Origin: Bradyrhizobium sp. 1
GTDB taxonomy: Bacteria > Pseudomonadota > Alphaproteobacteria > Rhizobiales > Xanthobacteraceae
Direction of reading: 5' to 3'
Length of the DNA: 64,000 bases
Assembly (NCBI RefSeq): GCF_023073315.1
Contig: NZ_JADPJH010000018.1
Location: forward strand, 186,494 to 250,493
A program made the position numbers and the translations under genes. Below, in pieces: positions 17,668 through 26,714 of the stretch. The first letter of the stretch is position 1; every line of letters begins with the position of its first letter. A model generated the notes under the pieces. That model worked only from the letters and a program-made list of their open reading frames with translations. It did no database searches and was not told where the DNA came from.

Positions 17668-18804
17668 ATGAAGCATATCACCTGTATCGACGACCTTCGC
17701 ACACTGCATCAGCGCCGCGTGCCGAAGGCGTTCTTCGATTATTGCGACCGCGGTTCCTATGCCGAAGAAACGCTGCGCGCCAACCGCGACGACATGCAGA
17801 ACATCAAGTTCCGCCAGCGCATCCTGGTCGACGTCTCCAAACGCGATACGTCGACCACGATCCTCGGCGAGCCCTCGACCATGCCGCTGATGCTGGCGCC
17901 CGTCGGCCTGCTCGGCATGCAGCATGGCGACGGCGAGATCCACGCCTGCCGCGCCGCGCAGGCCGCCGGCATCCCGTTCACGCAGTCGACGATGTCGATC
18001 TGCTCGATCGAGGACATCGCCGCCAATGTCGAGAAGCCGTTCTGGTTCCAGCTCTACGTCATGAAGGACCGCGGCTTCATCAAGGAATTGATCCAGCGCG
18101 CCGCCGCAGCCAAGTGCAGCGCACTGGTGCTCACGGTCGATCTTCAGGTGATCGGCCAGCGCCACGCCGACATCAAGAACGGCATGACGGTGCCGCCGGA
18201 ATGGTCGCTGTCGAAGCTGCTGGATTTCGCCAGCAAGCCCGCCTGGGTCTCCGGCGTGCTGCAAGGCAAGCGCCGCACCTTCGGCAACATCGCCGGCCAC
18301 GTGAAGAACACCGAGGATCTCAACCGCCTCGCCGAGTGGACCGCATCGCAGTTCGACACCTCCTTGAGCTGGAAGGACGTGGAGTGGGTCCGCAGCATCT
18401 GGCCGGGCAAGCTCATCATCAAGGGTATCCTCGATGTCGAGGACGCCGAGGAAGCCGCCAAGACCGGCGCGCAGGCCCTCGTCGTCTCCAACCATGGCGG
18501 CCGTCAGCTCGACGGCGCGCCGTCCTCCATCGAGGTGCTGCCCGAGATCGTCGACGCCGTTGGCGAGAAGATGGAGATCATGTTCGACGGCGGCATCCGC
18601 TCCGGCCAGGACGTGATGCGCGCGCTCGCGCTCGGCGCAAAGTCCTGCATGATCGGCCGCGCCTATGCCTATGGGCTCGGTGCCGGCGGCCAGGCCGGCG
18701 TCGCCAAGGCGATCGACATCATCCAGAAGGAATTGCTGACGACCATGGGCCTGTGCGGCGTCAACAAGATCGACGAGATCGACGATCATATCATCGCGGT
18801 GTAG
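17668..18804 (+). CDS. lldD: FMN-dependent L-lactate dehydrogenase / alpha-hydroxyacid dehydrogenase
   Basis: A 378-residue flavoenzyme of the LldD/glycolate oxidase family that oxidises L-lactate to pyruvate at the membrane, passing electrons to quinone. Motifs are FDYCDRGSYAEET near the N terminus, the FMN site PVGLLGMQHGDGE, QLYVMKDR, the active-site histidine and arginine in VVSNHGGRQLDG (about 273-284), and the phosphate site FDGGIRSGQDVMRAL. The frame could extend 85 codons upstream, but that stretch is antisense to a small-protein gene; ATG 17668 has GGGGA at good distance and the family start MKHITCIDDLR. Mandelate or glycolate cannot be excluded as substrate. A repeat follows the stop by 10 bases. 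Confidence 0.9.
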   Translation: MKHITCIDDLRTLHQRRVPKAFFDYCDRGSYAEETLRANRDDMQNIKFRQRILVDVSKRDTSTTILGEPSTMPLMLAPVGLLGMQHGDGEIHACRAAQAAGIPFTQSTMSICSIEDIAANVEKPFWFQLYVMKDRGFIKELIQRAAAAKCSALVLTVDLQVIGQRHADIKNGMTVPPEWSLSKLLDFASKPAWVSGVLQGKRRTFGNIAGHVKNTEDLNRLAEWTASQFDTSLSWKDVEWVRSIWPGKLIIKGILDVEDAEEAAKTGAQALVVSNHGGRQLDGAPSSIEVLPEIVDAVGEKMEIMFDGGIRSGQDVMRALALGAKSCMIGRAYAYGLGAGGQAGVAKAIDIIQKELLTTMGLCGVNKIDEIDDHIIAV

Positions 18805-18814
18805 CGGTAATACC

Positions 18815-18929
18815 GCAGGGTGGGTTAGCTCTGCGGCTGCGCGAAGCGCGGTCGCTGAGCGTAACCCACCAATTTCGGTTCGCATTTGCGGAAGCATGGT
18901 GGGTTACGGCTTCGCCTAACCCACCCTAC
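18815..18929. repeat. Family B-like palindromic repeat, diverged copy B3
   Basis: Outer arms GCAGGGTGGGTTAG (18815-18828) and CTAACCCACCCTAC (18916-18929), inner arms GTAACCCACC and GGTGGGTTAC. The architecture matches family B with TTAG replacing CAAAG. It separates the converging lldD and 18942 genes and could end both transcripts. Confidence 0.75.
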
Positions 18930-18941
18930 AGGTCCCGCCCC

Positions 18942-19565
18942 TCACATCGGCGGCGTCACGCCGTCGCGGCCGACATTCACGCGGTTCGCCTCTAGCGTGC
19001 CGTCCTCCTTCTTCGCCGCACCGAAGATGATCAGCTTGGCGCCCGGCTTGATCTCCGACTTGTCGCTGGCGACGAAGGTGACGATCGGGGTGTCCGGCGG
19101 CACCACGACTTTCTTCTCGCCGTCCTTGTATTTCACCGTGATGTTCTGGCCGTCGGTGCCCTTCACCGTTTGCGCCACGGTGGCGTTGGTCATGGTCGAA
19201 TTGGCGCGCGCGTCCCAGGGACGAAAACCTTCGGCGGCGCCGCGCTGGTTTTCCGGGAAGATGTGCACGGCGATGGCTTTCTGGGTGCCGTCGGGCTCGG
19301 GCAAGCCGGTGACGCCGATGTAGGAGCCGTCCTTGATCTCCGACAACGAGGTCTTCACCACGGCGAAGACGGCAACATTGTCAGTCATGTTCACCTTCAC
19401 GTCAGTGCCCTCACGAGTCTTGATGGCGAGGGTGTTGCCGTCGACACTCTCGATGGTTCCGCGGATGCGGACCGTCGGCGCCGTCTGCGCCGAGACGGAC
19501 ACGATTGAAACGACTGCAAATGCAGCCACGACGGCGCGCGGCATCCAGTTATTCAGCTTCGACAT
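18942..19565 (-). CDS. Periplasmic protein of unknown function, tandem paralogue 1
   Basis: A 207-residue exported protein. The signal peptide MSKLNNWMPRAVVAAFAVVS ends near VSAQ (about 27). The mature part begins VRIRGTIESVDGNTLAIKTREG, an OB-like pattern seen in many exported rhizobial proteins, and contains HIFPENQRG, TMTNATV, ITVKYKDGEKKVVVPPDTP and KLIIFGA before a conserved tail EANRVNVGRDGVTPPM. The next gene upstream (19717) encodes a paralogue sharing all these blocks, so this is a tandem duplication. No catalytic motif is seen; a metal- or ligand-binding role is only a guess. GGAGGGG precedes ATG 19565; a longer frame adds 14 untypical residues. The 151-base gap suggests separate or weakly coupled expression. 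Confidence 0.8.
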   Translation of the reverse strand: MSKLNNWMPRAVVAAFAVVSIVSVSAQTAPTVRIRGTIESVDGNTLAIKTREGTDVKVNMTDNVAVFAVVKTSLSEIKDGSYIGVTGLPEPDGTQKAIAVHIFPENQRGAAEGFRPWDARANSTMTNATVAQTVKGTDGQNITVKYKDGEKKVVVPPDTPIVTFVASDKSEIKPGAKLIIFGAAKKEDGTLEANRVNVGRDGVTPPM

Positions 19566-19716
19566 GATTGTCCCCTCCAGGGCGTTGCGGTGGATCAAAC
19601 ACGGCAACCCCGCGTCACCACCGCTATTCCCTCAACTTTTTGAGCATGATCTTTTCGGAAAACCGCTGCACACTTTGCGCTAATGCGGCCCTTCGGGTCC
19701 GGACCATGCTCTCCGA

Positions 19717-20343
19717 TCACATCGGCGGGGTCAGGCCGTCTCGGCCGACGCTGACGCGGTTGGTCTCGAACGAGCCGTCCGGCAGCTGCTTCATGAAGGC
19801 GATGACCTTGGCACCGGACTTCAAATCGGACTTCTCGCCGGGCACGAAGGTCACGACCGGCGTGTTGTCGGGGACGAACACCTTCTTCTCGCCGTCCTTG
19901 TACTTGACCAGCAGCGTATGTCCGTCATTGCCGACCACGCTTTCCGACACGGTCGCATTGGTCATGCTGGAATTGGGCTTGAGGTCATAGGGCCGCGAGC
20001 CCTCGCCGGTGCCGCGCATATTTTCCGGAAACACATGAACCTCGACGGCGTTGTCGTCGCCATCAGGGCCCGGCACGGTGGTGGCGCCGACGAAGGAGCC
20101 GACCTTGATGTCGGCGAGTGAAATTTTGGTAACGCCTGACACCTTCACGTCAGGGGCGATGTGGAGCTTGACGTCCTCACCGCTGCGCGACTTGACCTGC
20201 ATGGTGTCGCCGTTGACGCTTTCGATCGTGCCGCGCACGCGCGTCGGCACCGGCGCCTTTTGCGCAACGGCATAAAGGGTCGAAGCGGCCACCATCGCGA
20301 CGGCGATCAGCGGACGTGTGAAAGTTGCGCGTTGAATGGTCAT
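19717..20343 (-). CDS. Periplasmic protein of unknown function, tandem paralogue 2
   Basis: A 208-residue exported protein closely related to the product of 18942. The signal peptide runs to about residue 27 (LYAVAQ). Shared blocks in the same order are VRGTIESVNGDTMQVKSRSG, VEVHVFPENMRG, SSMTNATVSE, LLVKYKDGEKKVFVPDNTP, VTFVPGEKSDLKSGAKVI and ETNRVSVGRDGLTPPM. The similarity covers the whole length, so both copies should keep the same fold, while the middle segments differ enough to suggest separate ligands or partners. GGAGAC lies before the ATG at 20343. aroE is 66 bases upstream on the same strand. Function is unknown. Confidence 0.8.
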   Translation of the reverse strand: MTIQRATFTRPLIAVAMVAASTLYAVAQKAPVPTRVRGTIESVNGDTMQVKSRSGEDVKLHIAPDVKVSGVTKISLADIKVGSFVGATTVPGPDGDDNAVEVHVFPENMRGTGEGSRPYDLKPNSSMTNATVSESVVGNDGHTLLVKYKDGEKKVFVPDNTPVVTFVPGEKSDLKSGAKVIAFMKQLPDGSFETNRVSVGRDGLTPPM

Positions 20344-20409
20344 GACGGTCTCCGATTGTCCCCACAGGGGTAGAACTCCGGAGATGGTGCGCTATTCGCG
20401 ATTCATCTC

Positions 20410-21249
20410 TCAAGTCTTTGTGAGATCGGCCTCAACCAGCGCGCGCAGCTCGGCGGTGACCGTCGGCCGCTGGCCGAACCACAGCTCGAAGCCGCGCACC
20501 GCCTGGTGCAAGAGCATGCCGAGCCCGTCGGCGGTCTTCAGCCCGCGCGCTTGCGCTGCCGCCAGCAGCGGCGTCACCAGCGGGACGTAGACGAGATCGG
20601 CGACGACCGCCGTTTGCGGCAGGCGCGCGACGTCGACATCCAGTGACGGCTGGCCGTGCATGCCGAGCGAGGTCGTGTTCACGAGAAGGTTCGCGCGCGG
20701 CAGCACGTCGCCGATCCCGTCCCACGCAACAGGATGCACGTTCGGTCCGAACTGTCTTGCAAGCGTCTCGGCCCGCGCGATGGTGCGGTTGGCGAGGTGG
20801 ATGCGCTTGATGCCGCGCTCGCGCAGGCCGAACACGATTGCGCGCGAGGAGCCGCCGGCCCCGAGCACCAATGCTTCTTCAGCCCTGTCCCAGCCGGGCG
20901 CGCTGGCATCGAGATTGTTGATGAAGCCTTCGACGTCGGTGTTGGTCGAGCGCAGCTCGCCGTTCTCGAACCATAGCGTGTTGGCGGCGCCGACCGCTTG
21001 CGCGCGCGCATCGGGCGTGGACAACGCCAGCACGCCTTCCTTGTGCGGAATGGTAACGTTGGCGCCCGCAAAACCGCGCAGCGACAGCCGCAGCACGAAG
21101 TCGCGCAAATCGTCGGGCGGCACCGCCTCGATGACATAGCCGCCCTCGATCCCGAGCGTGCGCAGCCAGTAATGATGGATCAGCGGCGAGCGCGAATGCG
21201 CGGCCGGCCATCCGATCAAACAGGCAGCTAGCGTCCTGGGCGCGGTCAT
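20410..21249 (-). CDS. aroE: Shikimate dehydrogenase
   Basis: NADP-dependent reduction of 3-dehydroshikimate to shikimate in the aromatic amino acid pathway. The 279-residue length is typical. The substrate site SRSPLIHHYW (about 20-29), the catalytic lysine in NVTIPHKEG (about 66-74), the nucleotide-binding LGAGGSSRA and the NTTSLGMHG segment are all present, as is the C-terminal GLGMLLHQAVRGFELWFG. AGGGAAAG stands just before ATG 21249. In many relatives aroE neighbours coaE, dnaQ and maf; here it stands between a DUF1275 gene (54 bases upstream, same strand) and the tandem periplasmic genes, so that linkage is not visible inside the window. Confidence 0.94.
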   Translation of the reverse strand: MTAPRTLAACLIGWPAAHSRSPLIHHYWLRTLGIEGGYVIEAVPPDDLRDFVLRLSLRGFAGANVTIPHKEGVLALSTPDARAQAVGAANTLWFENGELRSTNTDVEGFINNLDASAPGWDRAEEALVLGAGGSSRAIVFGLRERGIKRIHLANRTIARAETLARQFGPNVHPVAWDGIGDVLPRANLLVNTTSLGMHGQPSLDVDVARLPQTAVVADLVYVPLVTPLLAAAQARGLKTADGLGMLLHQAVRGFELWFGQRPTVTAELRALVEADLTKT

Positions 21250-21303
21250 CTTTCCCTCGGGTCGTGTTTCCGAGGCGATCCATTTCGCGTCCCGCCGGCT
21301 CTG

Positions 21304-21948
21304 TCAAGCGCGCGGGCGCCGCAGCGCCACGGCCACGATCGCAGCCGACGCCAGCGCCGCGCCCGCTGCGAACCAGATCGCGGCGAGGTTGATCCAGGCA
21401 TAAGCGAGCGCGCCGGCCGCCGAGCCCGCAACCAGCGCCGCCCATAGCAGGAGGTTCGGCACCCAGCCCCAGCGCGGCCCGCCGGTGAGGCCGACCGCGA
21501 GGAGCTGGCCGACCTTGACCAGCGCGCCGGTCACATAGGTGAGGCCGAGCCCGGCGCCGCCGTCGATCTGGAACACGGCATTCTCCAGCCCCATCGCGAG
21601 CACGATGCCGGCAATCGCAAGGTTCGGAAGGCCGTAGCCATGGCAGAGCGCGGCAGCGGCGAGCAGCGCAGCTTCGATGAGCAGCAGCCATGGCTGCCGC
21701 TCGGCGCCGGCGCCGAGCACCACGAGACTGCCGGCGGCAGCTCCAGCAACGAACAGCGCGATCAGGCCGAGCGCGCCTGCGGCCTGCCACCATTGCGCCT
21801 CCGCAAGGCTGACGCCGAGGCGCGTGGAGTTGCCGCTCATGAACGAGACGAACAGGCCGCCGAGATGCAGGAAGCCGATGCCGTCGACATAGCCCGCAAG
21901 CATGCTGAGCGCGCAGGCCAGCGCAATATTGCGACGCGACTCCAGCAT
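21304..21948 (-). CDS. DUF1275 (YoaK-type) membrane protein
   Basis: A 214-residue inner-membrane protein with about six hydrophobic helices. The opening ALSMLAGYVDGIGFLHLGGLF followed by SFMSGNSTRLGV is the DUF1275 signature. MGLENAVFQIDGG and YVTGALVKVGQLLA mark the second half. The function of the family is not established; transport has been suggested from topology only. The frame also opens with GTG at 21960, but ATG 21948 is preferred, with GGTGG eight bases upstream. aroE follows 54 bases downstream and the SulP gene lies 68 bases upstream, all on the same strand, so a shared transcript is possible. Confidence 0.82.
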   Translation of the reverse strand: MLESRRNIALACALSMLAGYVDGIGFLHLGGLFVSFMSGNSTRLGVSLAEAQWWQAAGALGLIALFVAGAAAGSLVVLGAGAERQPWLLLIEAALLAAAALCHGYGLPNLAIAGIVLAMGLENAVFQIDGGAGLGLTYVTGALVKVGQLLAVGLTGGPRWGWVPNLLLWAALVAGSAAGALAYAWINLAAIWFAAGAALASAAIVAVALRRPRA

Positions 21949-22016
21949 TCCCTGCACCACCGCCGTGACATGGCGGCAGTGTCGGTCAAATCCGCCGGCT
22001 TGAGAAGTGCGCGCCG

Positions 22017-23780
22017 CTAGCTTGCTGCGGCGGCGTCATCGGCTGCGGGCGCCGCAGTCCCGCTCGTGCCCTTAATGTCGGCAACCGCACGCGCGATGGT
22101 CTCGCGATAACGCGCGCGCGACCGAGTGACACCATGGGTCAGCAGCGCGCGGCGAACGGCGGGCGACGCCCCGGTGATGAACAGCCTGATGCCCTGGCGA
22201 TGGGCTTTGGCGGCGACGCGCCCCAGCACGTTCGCGGCCGTCGAATCCAGGAACGGGACCGCGGCAAAATCCACCACGAAGGCCTTGCGTCCGTCGGCGA
22301 CGCCGTCGAGCACGCTTCCGATCGCGGAAGCGGCGCCGAAGAAGAACGCACCGGTGATGCGGTAGACCAGCACGTCGCGATCGACGGCGAGCGCAGGATC
22401 GTAAGGCACGCGCTCGCCATTGCCGTCGTCGGGGCGGTCGGCTGCCACCAGCGGCGAGCGCTCCTCGATGCCCGTCATCTCCGACATGCGATGAATGAAC
22501 AGCACCGCGCCGAGCGCGAAACCGACCAGAATGCCTTCGGTGAGATCGCGGAAAATCGTGAGCAGGAAGGTTGCAAGCAGCACGATTGCGTCGCCCCATG
22601 ACGAGCGCAACAGCGTGGCGAATTCGTGCTTCTCCGCCATGGTCCAGGCCACCACCACGAGCACTGCGGCAAGTGCTGCGAGCGGAATGTAGCTCGCCAG
22701 CGGCGCTGCGATCAGCATGAACAGCAGCAGGAAGACCGAGTGCAGCATGCCCGCCAGCGGCCCGCGCGCACCGGCGCGGATGTTGGTCGCAGTGCGCGCG
22801 ATCAGGCCGGTGACACAGATGCCGCCGAACAGCGCCGAGCCGATATTGGCAACGCCTTGCGCGACCAGCTCGCAATTGGAGCGGTGACGGCGCCCGGTCA
22901 TGCCGTCGGCGACCACCGCCGACAGCAGCGATTCGATCGCAGCCAGCAGCGCGAACGCGATGGCATCCGGCAGTACGGCCGTTGCCTTCGCCAGCGAGAA
23001 CGCAGGCAGGGCCGGCGACGGCAATTCGCGGGGAATGCCGCCGAAGCGCGAGCCGATGGTTTCCACCGGTAGCGAGAATACCGCACACACGACGGCCGCG
23101 AGCACGACCGCGATCAGGATGCCGGGCCAGGACGGCCGCCAGCGCCGCAAGGCGGCGATGATGGCGATGCTGACGATCGCGACGGCGAGCGCCGACGGAT
23201 TGACCGTGGGCAGGCCGCCGGCGAGCGCGGCAAGTTTCGGAACGAACTCGCTCGGCTCCTTGCCCGCCAGCGTGATGCCGGAGAGATCGCGGAGCTGGCT
23301 GGCAAAAATGATCACGGCGATGCCGGCGGTGAAGCCGACCGTCACCGGATAGGGAATGAACTTGATGTAGGTGCCGACCCGCAGGAAGCCGGCGGCAACC
23401 AGGAAAAGCCCCGCCATCAGGGTGGCGAGGATCACGCCGTCGACGCCGTGACGATCGGCGGTCGCCGCGACCAGCACGATGAAGGCGCCGGCCGGTCCAC
23501 CGATCTGAAATCGGCTGCCGCCGAGCAGCGATGCGATGAAGCCCCCGACGACGGCGGTGTAAAGGCCGCGGTCCGGCGTCACGCCGGAGGCGATCGCGAT
23601 CGCCATCGACAGCGGCAGCGCGACGATCGCGACCGTGAGGCCCGCGAAGACGTCGGCGCGGAAATCCGACAGGCCGTAGCCTTCGCGCCAGACGGTGACG
23701 AGTTTTGGCAGATAGAGTTCGGTGAAGGTCGGCCGACGAAGCTGGCGCAGCTTGTCCGCGTGTTCCCCTGTGATGCTCAT
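22017..23780 (-). CDS. SulP family anion permease with STAS domain
   Basis: A 587-residue inner-membrane transporter of the SLC26/SulP family. It has 10-14 hydrophobic helices, with the early signature LTVAIVALPLSMAIAIASGV followed by GLYTAVVGGFIASLLGGSRFQIGGPAGAF, and a C-terminal STAS domain (about the last 130 residues) containing FVVDFAAVPFLDSTAANVLG, the usual site of STAS regulation. Family substrates include sulfate, bicarbonate, dicarboxylates and other anions; the substrate here is not determined. The frame starts 13 codons earlier, but ATG 23780 has GGAGC upstream. A small XRE-type regulator gene lies about 110 bases upstream on the same strand and might control this transporter. 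Confidence 0.88.
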   Translation of the reverse strand: MSITGEHADKLRQLRRPTFTELYLPKLVTVWREGYGLSDFRADVFAGLTVAIVALPLSMAIAIASGVTPDRGLYTAVVGGFIASLLGGSRFQIGGPAGAFIVLVAATADRHGVDGVILATLMAGLFLVAAGFLRVGTYIKFIPYPVTVGFTAGIAVIIFASQLRDLSGITLAGKEPSEFVPKLAALAGGLPTVNPSALAVAIVSIAIIAALRRWRPSWPGILIAVVLAAVVCAVFSLPVETIGSRFGGIPRELPSPALPAFSLAKATAVLPDAIAFALLAAIESLLSAVVADGMTGRRHRSNCELVAQGVANIGSALFGGICVTGLIARTATNIRAGARGPLAGMLHSVFLLLFMLIAAPLASYIPLAALAAVLVVVAWTMAEKHEFATLLRSSWGDAIVLLATFLLTIFRDLTEGILVGFALGAVLFIHRMSEMTGIEERSPLVAADRPDDGNGERVPYDPALAVDRDVLVYRITGAFFFGAASAIGSVLDGVADGRKAFVVDFAAVPFLDSTAANVLGRVAAKAHRQGIRLFITGASPAVRRALLTHGVTRSRARYRETIARAVADIKGTSGTAAPAADDAAAAS

Positions 23781-23888
23781 GCCGCGAAGTGCTCCGCTGC
23801 CCACAATGCTCCGATGCATCGTGCGGCCGCATTCTCCGGCGCGACGATGCGCTAGTTCATTTCGCCCTTGAGCACGATCATCCGCGGA

Positions 23889-24161
23889 TCATGCTCCCAC
23901 CTTGCGTGGTGGTCCTGGCTCCTTGAGCCGAACACCACGTCCGCCGCCGTCACTGCGCGCCTGTTCGCCGATCAACTCGACGCCGGCCCGCTCGAACGCC
24001 TCGACCACTTTCATCAAGGTCTCGACCACACCGCGAACGTTGCCGGTGCTCGCCTCCATCCGCTGGATGGTCGGCAGCGACACGCCGGCGAGCTCGGCCA
24101 GGGTTTTCTGGTCAATGCCGAGCAGCGCGCGGGCTGCCCGCATCTGGAACGACGTGATCAC
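23889..24161 (-). CDS. XRE-family helix-turn-helix regulator
   Basis: A 90-residue DNA-binding protein. The N-terminal 60 residues are a Cro/CI-type helix-turn-helix: MRAARALLGIDQKTLAELAG then VSLPTIQRMEASTGNVRG, with a final helix VETLMKVVEAFERAGVEL. The C-terminal tail is basic and glycine-rich (SDGGGRGVRLKEPGPP). No sensor domain is present, so it probably responds to a partner or acts as a constitutive local repressor. It precedes the SulP permease by 108 bases on the same strand. Upstream DNA is AT-rich (24175-24235) with ATATCTGAGATAT-like symmetry, which may be its own control region. Confidence 0.85.
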   Translation of the reverse strand: MITSFQMRAARALLGIDQKTLAELAGVSLPTIQRMEASTGNVRGVVETLMKVVEAFERAGVELIGEQARSDGGGRGVRLKEPGPPRKVGA

Positions 24162-24334
24162 CTTGGCCTCACGTATCAGAGCTTATAAGTGATATCTGAG
24201 ATATGTACAATGATGTAAAATACATCATCTTGAGACGAATGCAAGGTCTCTCTGCCTCCTCCATCGCTGCGAGCGAAGCAATCCAAAATCTCTCTGCGGA
24301 AAGACCCTGGTGTGGCGTGGCGGCACGCACGAAT
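24162..24334. other. AT-rich promoter region of the XRE regulator
   Basis: No gene. TGATATCTGAGATATGTAC at about 24190-24208 is strongly AT-rich relative to the surroundings and contains the imperfect palindrome GATATCTGAGATATG. It is the likely promoter/operator of the minus-strand XRE gene. No -35/-10 pair can be fixed with confidence. Confidence 0.4.
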
Positions 24335-24477
24335 CTCGTGTCCCGGACGCGCTGCAACGCCCTTAGCGTTGCTGCGCAGAGCCGGGACCCAGAATGCCGA
24401 GCACCCCGCTGATCCATGGGCCCCGGCTCTGCAGCGCACCGCTAAAGGAGCGCTGCGCTGCGTCCGGGGCACGAGAT
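24335..24477. repeat. Family C palindromic intergenic repeat, copy C1
   Basis: Outer arms TCTCGTGTCCCGGACGC and its near-complement ending CACGAGA (24335 and 24477) enclose inner arms GCAGAGCCGGGACCCA and TGGGCCCCGGCTCTGCAGCG. Related copies are at 49202, 51350 and 58272. This copy lies 20 bases downstream of the EF-G-like gene. Confidence 0.85.
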
Positions 24478-24497
24478 CAGATTTTCGGCACGAGCTG

Positions 24498-26546
24498 TCA
24501 CGCCGCGTGCTGATGCGCGGCGATGATCTGGTCGGCTGCGCGTCCGGTGACTTCGGCCATGTGGTCGAACTGGCGAGTAAAACTGCCGGCACCGGCCGTG
24601 GCCGAACGCAGCTCGACGATCAGCTCGCCGATCTCGGCTTCCGGCATCATGGCCCGGACGCAGTCCCAGCCGCTCCAGCCGTCGCGGGTGTCGAAGCCGA
24701 GGATCTGGCCGCGCCGCGCCGACAGGATCGCGTTGATCTTGGCGGTGGCGTCGGTCGGACAGACGATCTCAACCACGTGGATCGGCTCCAGCAGCACCGA
24801 CTGGCATAGCGGCAGGCCCTCGTTGAGCCCGACCCGCGCCGCCGTGCGGAAGGCGAGGTCAGAGCTATCGACGCTGTGATAGGAGCCGTCGGTCAGCGTC
24901 ACCTGCAAATCGGTGACAGGGAAACCGAGCGGACCGCGCGTCAATCCGTCGACGACGCCTTCTTCCACCGCGCCGATGTAGTTGCGCGGCACCGCGCCGC
25001 CGACCACCTTCTCGGCGAACTTGAACCCTTCGCCGCGCGGCAGCGGCCTGATGTCGAGCACGACGTCGCCGAACTGGCCATGGCCGCCGGACTGCTTCTT
25101 GTGGCGGCCGCGCTGGACGATCGGCTTGCGGATGGTCTCCTGGTAGCCGATCGCGGGTGGATGCGAGGCGATCTTGACGCCGAAGCGGTCGCGGAGCCGC
25201 TCGCTCGCGACGCGCAGATGCATCTCGCCCTGCCCCCACAGCACGGTGTCGTGGGTCTGGGCGTTCATCACGAAGACGAGCGAGGGGTCCTCCTCGTGCA
25301 GCCGCATCAGCGCCTGGCCGAGCTTGACGTCGTCCTTGCGATCGGTGGATGCGACCGAGATCGCGAGCACCGGCGGCGTCGGCTCGCTGGCTGCGAGCGC
25401 GGCCGGCGGGGCCTTGCCGCTCGATACGGTGTCGCCTGTCTTGATCGGGTCAAGCTTGGCGAGCGCGACCGTGTCGCCGGCTTCGGCAGCGGTACGCTTG
25501 GTGTCGTAGGCGCCGCTGACGGCAAGAATGCCGGAGATGCGGCCCGCTCCTCCGGAGGCGGATTGCAAGGTCGCACCGTCCTCGAGATGGCCGGCGAGCA
25601 GCCGCGTCAACGACAGCTTTCCGCCGTGCTGCGAATGCAGCGTCTTGAAGACGAAACCAAGCGCATCCCTGGTGTCGGGAACACCAAGACGTTTTGCGGT
25701 TTCCGCGACACCGGGCGCCTCGTGGCGCAGCGCTTTCATCAGACGCAGCACGCCATTTTCGCGCGCAGCCGCGCCCAGCAGCACGGGGCAGATCAATCCC
25801 TCGCGCAATTCGCGGGCGAGATCGTCGAACACGGCATCGCGCGGCGGCTGGATGTCTTCGAGCAACTGCTCCATCAGCGCGTCGTCGTGGTCGGCGAGCT
25901 TCTCCAGCATCGAGAAGCGGGCCTCCTTCTCGCGATCGAGATTGCCGCCTTCGAGTTCAACCACCTCGGAAGCCTTGTGCTCGCGATAGACGAAGGCACG
26001 CTCCAGCGCGAGATCGACAAACCCCTCGATCAGCTCGTCCTTCCAGATCGGAATCTGGCGCAGCACCAGCGGCACGCGCGAGGCGGGCTGCAGCGTTGCG
26101 AGCGTCTCACGGATGCGCTTGTTGGCGCGGTCGATCTTGTTGAGGAACAGGAAACGCGGGATCTTCAGTTGCTCCAGCTCACGCAGGATGATCTGAAGCT
26201 GCGGCAGCTTCTTCTCGTCGGCCTCGCAGACCACGATCGCGGCGTCGACTGCGGGCAGCGCGGCGCGCATGTCGTGGGCGAACTCGACGGAACCTGGACA
26301 ATCGAGGAAGGTGTAGCTGTCGCCCATGAAACTCGTGGTGGCGGCAGTAAGGCCAACGGTCATCTTGTGATGACGGGCCTCGGCACTGGCGTCGCCGACG
26401 GATGTTCCGGCGTCGACACTGCCGGCGCGGGGGATTGCGCCCGTTCGCGCCAGGATTGCTTCGAGAAGTGTGGTTTTACCGCTTTGGAAAGGGCCCACCA
26501 GCGCAATGCACCGTGGACCTCGGGGACTTCTGACGTCTTGTCCCAT
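24498..26546 (-). CDS. Elongation factor G-like GTPase (EF-G paralogue)
   Basis: A 682-residue translation-factor-type GTPase. The P-loop is GPFQSGKT (residues 18-25), G3 reads DCPGS rather than the DTPGH of canonical EF-G, and G4 is NKID. It has the EF-G domain order: G domain, domain II, then the III-IV-V part with ESLPPAIGY-like SHPPAIGYQETI and a C-terminal VEIVCPTDATAKINAILSARRGQI. It matches the EF-G-like branch of uncertain role, not the housekeeping factor, which normally sits in the str operon with rpsL, rpsG and tuf. The frame opens 27 codons earlier, but ATG 26546 has AAGGAGG at 7 bases. Loss of the catalytic His of G3 could alter GTP hydrolysis. Confidence 0.88.
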   Translation of the reverse strand: MGQDVRSPRGPRCIALVGPFQSGKTTLLEAILARTGAIPRAGSVDAGTSVGDASAEARHHKMTVGLTAATTSFMGDSYTFLDCPGSVEFAHDMRAALPAVDAAIVVCEADEKKLPQLQIILRELEQLKIPRFLFLNKIDRANKRIRETLATLQPASRVPLVLRQIPIWKDELIEGFVDLALERAFVYREHKASEVVELEGGNLDREKEARFSMLEKLADHDDALMEQLLEDIQPPRDAVFDDLARELREGLICPVLLGAAARENGVLRLMKALRHEAPGVAETAKRLGVPDTRDALGFVFKTLHSQHGGKLSLTRLLAGHLEDGATLQSASGGAGRISGILAVSGAYDTKRTAAEAGDTVALAKLDPIKTGDTVSSGKAPPAALAASEPTPPVLAISVASTDRKDDVKLGQALMRLHEEDPSLVFVMNAQTHDTVLWGQGEMHLRVASERLRDRFGVKIASHPPAIGYQETIRKPIVQRGRHKKQSGGHGQFGDVVLDIRPLPRGEGFKFAEKVVGGAVPRNYIGAVEEGVVDGLTRGPLGFPVTDLQVTLTDGSYHSVDSSDLAFRTAARVGLNEGLPLCQSVLLEPIHVVEIVCPTDATAKINAILSARRGQILGFDTRDGWSGWDCVRAMMPEAEIGELIVELRSATAGAGSFTRQFDHMAEVTGRAADQIIAAHQHAA

Positions 26547-26714
26547 TCGCCGCCTCCTTGGTGTGGAGCTCGGCCCATGATTGGGTCGGCAAGCGCAGAT
26601 GCTCTGCCCGTCCCCGAGATTTGGCAAGCGTCAAACGTCGCTGCGGTGCGTCGTTGCGGAACGCGCCGGTGGAGCGGCGCGTCCCACGCAATTTCAAATC
26701 GTAACGGCCGGATT

